Under the pieces are notes generated by a model. The model did no database searches. It was not told the origin of the DNA and saw nothing but the letters and a program-made list of their open reading frames with translations. Below, piece by piece: positions 4,866-5,632 of a DNA stretch of 5,632 bases. The translations under genes were made by a program, and so were the position numbers. Numbering within the stretch: position 1 is the stretch's first letter; each line of letters starts with the position of its first letter. The DNA lies in the NCBI GenBank assembly GCA_002763025.1, contig PCYG01000022.1:2223-7854 (forward strand), written 5' to 3'. This DNA comes from Candidatus Woesearchaeota archaeon CG10_big_fil_rev_8_21_14_0_10_32_24 (GTDB lineage Archaea; Nanobdellota; Nanobdellia; Woesearchaeales; GW2011-AR9).

Positions 4866-5632
4866 ACAATTTCTGAGGAGAAATATGAAAATATTTTCTG
4901 GAATTTAGAACTGGTGTTACTTGAAAATAATGTGTCTGTTGAAGTGATTGAGAAAATCAAAGAGGATTTGAAAGAAGAACTTGTGGATAAACCTCTTCCA
5001 CGTGATGTTGAAGGGAAAATCCACGAAACTCTCAAACGTACGATGAAAGAAATTTTAACTATTGGACATGTAGATTTAGTGGATAAAATCAAATCAAAGA
5101 AAGGTCCATTTATCATTGCCTTTTTTGGTATTAATGGTGTTGGAAAAACAACGTCTATCGCAAAATTAACATATCTATTACAATCTCAAAATTTTAGCGT
5201 CGTTCTTGCAGCATGCGATACATTTAGAGCGGCAGCAATAGATCAATTACAAGAACATGCTGACAAACTTAAGGTTAAAATGATTCGGCATGATTATGGA
5301 TCAGATTCCGCAGCGGTGGCTTTTGATGCAATTAAATATGCAGAAAAAAATAATGTTGATGTTGTGATGATTGACACTGCTGGAAGACTTCATTCAAATA
5401 CCAACCTTATGGCAGAATTGGAAAAAATTATTCGTGTGACAAAACCAGACCTGAAACTTTTCATCGGAGAGTCTATTACCGGAAATGATTGCATTGAGCA
5501 GGCAAAAAGGTTTAATGATTTAGTGCAAATGGATGGTGCAATTCTTACAAAAGTAGATGTGGATGAGAAAGGTGGAGCTCCGTTAAGTATTTCTTATACT
5601 ATCAAGAAACCAATCTTGTTTCTTGGGGTTGG
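4275..5632 (+). CDS. ftsY: Signal recognition particle receptor FtsY (3' end outside the window)
   Basis: FtsY is the membrane-associated GTPase that receives ribosome-nascent chain complexes from SRP54 and hands them to the Sec translocon. 452 complete codons are visible and the frame is open at the right edge. Residues about 1-184 form a long Glu/Lys-rich A domain; about 185-275 is the helical N domain (SGFFSKIKKTL, then SEEKYENIFWNLELVLLENNV). The G domain follows: P-loop GINGVGKTT (285-293), DTFRAAA (315-321), DTAGR (367-371), GESITGND (398-405), TKVD (425-428), and GVG at the edge, the start of the closing GVGQ motif. Only the last few dozen residues should be missing. The ATG is adjacent to the pfdA TAA; AGGAG (4259-4263) sits 11 bases upstream, rather far. 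An FFxKLK-type motif recurs in the N-terminal half (listed separately). Family identity is certain; the A domain is the variable part. Confidence 0.97.
   Translation, partial: MFGKLKDKLKSALSLFSSEAEEVAEVKEIEVEEVIEKPTEKKKEVIKEVKEKEIKEKKIKEVKKDVKEKPQQEIIEKKVEPIEKKFIEEKEVIEDSKEVEEPKEQENVKIIEEIKPKGFFAKLKDKFVAPEDTEDVAEEKVIEESVEIKEIVIEETPTEKKVIKETPKVEEKPVIIKEPVKEESGFFSKIKKTLTTKTISEEKYENIFWNLELVLLENNVSVEVIEKIKEDLKEELVDKPLPRDVEGKIHETLKRTMKEILTIGHVDLVDKIKSKKGPFIIAFFGINGVGKTTSIAKLTYLLQSQNFSVVLAACDTFRAAAIDQLQEHADKLKVKMIRHDYGSDSAAVAFDAIKYAEKNNVDVVMIDTAGRLHSNTNLMAELEKIIRVTKPDLKLFIGESITGNDCIEQAKRFNDLVQMDGAILTKVDVDEKGGAPLSISYTIKKPILFLGV
4347..4826 (+). other. Low-complexity Glu/Lys/Val/Ile tract of the FtsY A domain
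   Basis: Residues about 25-184 consist mostly of Glu, Lys, Val and Ile in loosely repeated units such as KEVIKEV, KEIKEKK, EEKEVIE, VIEES and VEEKPVI, broken by Pro. This is an intrinsically disordered or partly helical spacer, broken once by the middle GFFAKLKDKF. The coding strand is extremely purine rich here, which keeps long Ser/Phe-rich frames open on the opposite strand that are not genes. Confidence 0.7.

Noticed and set aside
4484..5116. Minus-strand 210-codon Ser-rich frame
   Set aside because: Antisense to the FtsY A and N domains, whose reading is confirmed by the downstream GTPase motifs; no start signal.
1..5632. CRISPR array, transposon ends, tRNA or rRNA
   Set aside because: No regularly spaced direct repeats, terminal inverted repeats, transposase motifs or cloverleaf-like segments were found by eye on either strand.

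Overview
The window comes from an AT-rich archaeal chromosome. The archaeal call rests on three genes: a Taw1-type wyosine synthase without a flavodoxin domain, a prefoldin alpha subunit, and an FtsY directly behind it. TATA-like boxes lie about 26-28 bases ahead of several start codons, as in archaeal leaderless transcripts. Low GC, compact spacing, a small orphan protein and divergent core enzymes would fit a DPANN-type lineage such as Woesearchaeota or Pacearchaeota. That placement is an inference without database support.

Layout: bases 1-81 hold no recognisable gene, only a strong hairpin with a T tract on the + strand and T-rich runs on the - strand, so this looks like a two-way termination zone. 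A minus-strand orphan gene (82-561, 159 aa) has the one clear Shine-Dalgarno site at a start codon. It diverges from taw1 (669-1817, +), a complete radical-SAM tRNA-Phe modification enzyme with both iron-sulfur cysteine sets. taw1 converges on a Nudix hydrolase (1868-2266, -), which lies downstream of a large divergent ribose-phosphate pyrophosphokinase-like gene (2305-3618, -). From a shared promoter region near 3624-3632 a tightly packed + strand operon runs off the right edge: a 67-aa orphan, prefoldin alpha (3864-4274) and ftsY (4275 to beyond 5632).

The + strand genes concern translation and protein biogenesis: anticodon-loop modification (Taw1), chaperone delivery of new proteins (prefoldin) and membrane targeting (FtsY). 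The minus-strand pair is nucleotide related (PRPP-type enzyme and Nudix hydrolase), but no shared pathway can be shown.

I see no mobile element, CRISPR array, tRNA, rRNA or defence system. The points most worth a second look are the altered substrate motifs of the pyrophosphokinase, three copies of an amphipathic GFF-KLK-type motif in the FtsY N-terminal region, and the unrecognised small protein leading the prefoldin-ftsY operon.
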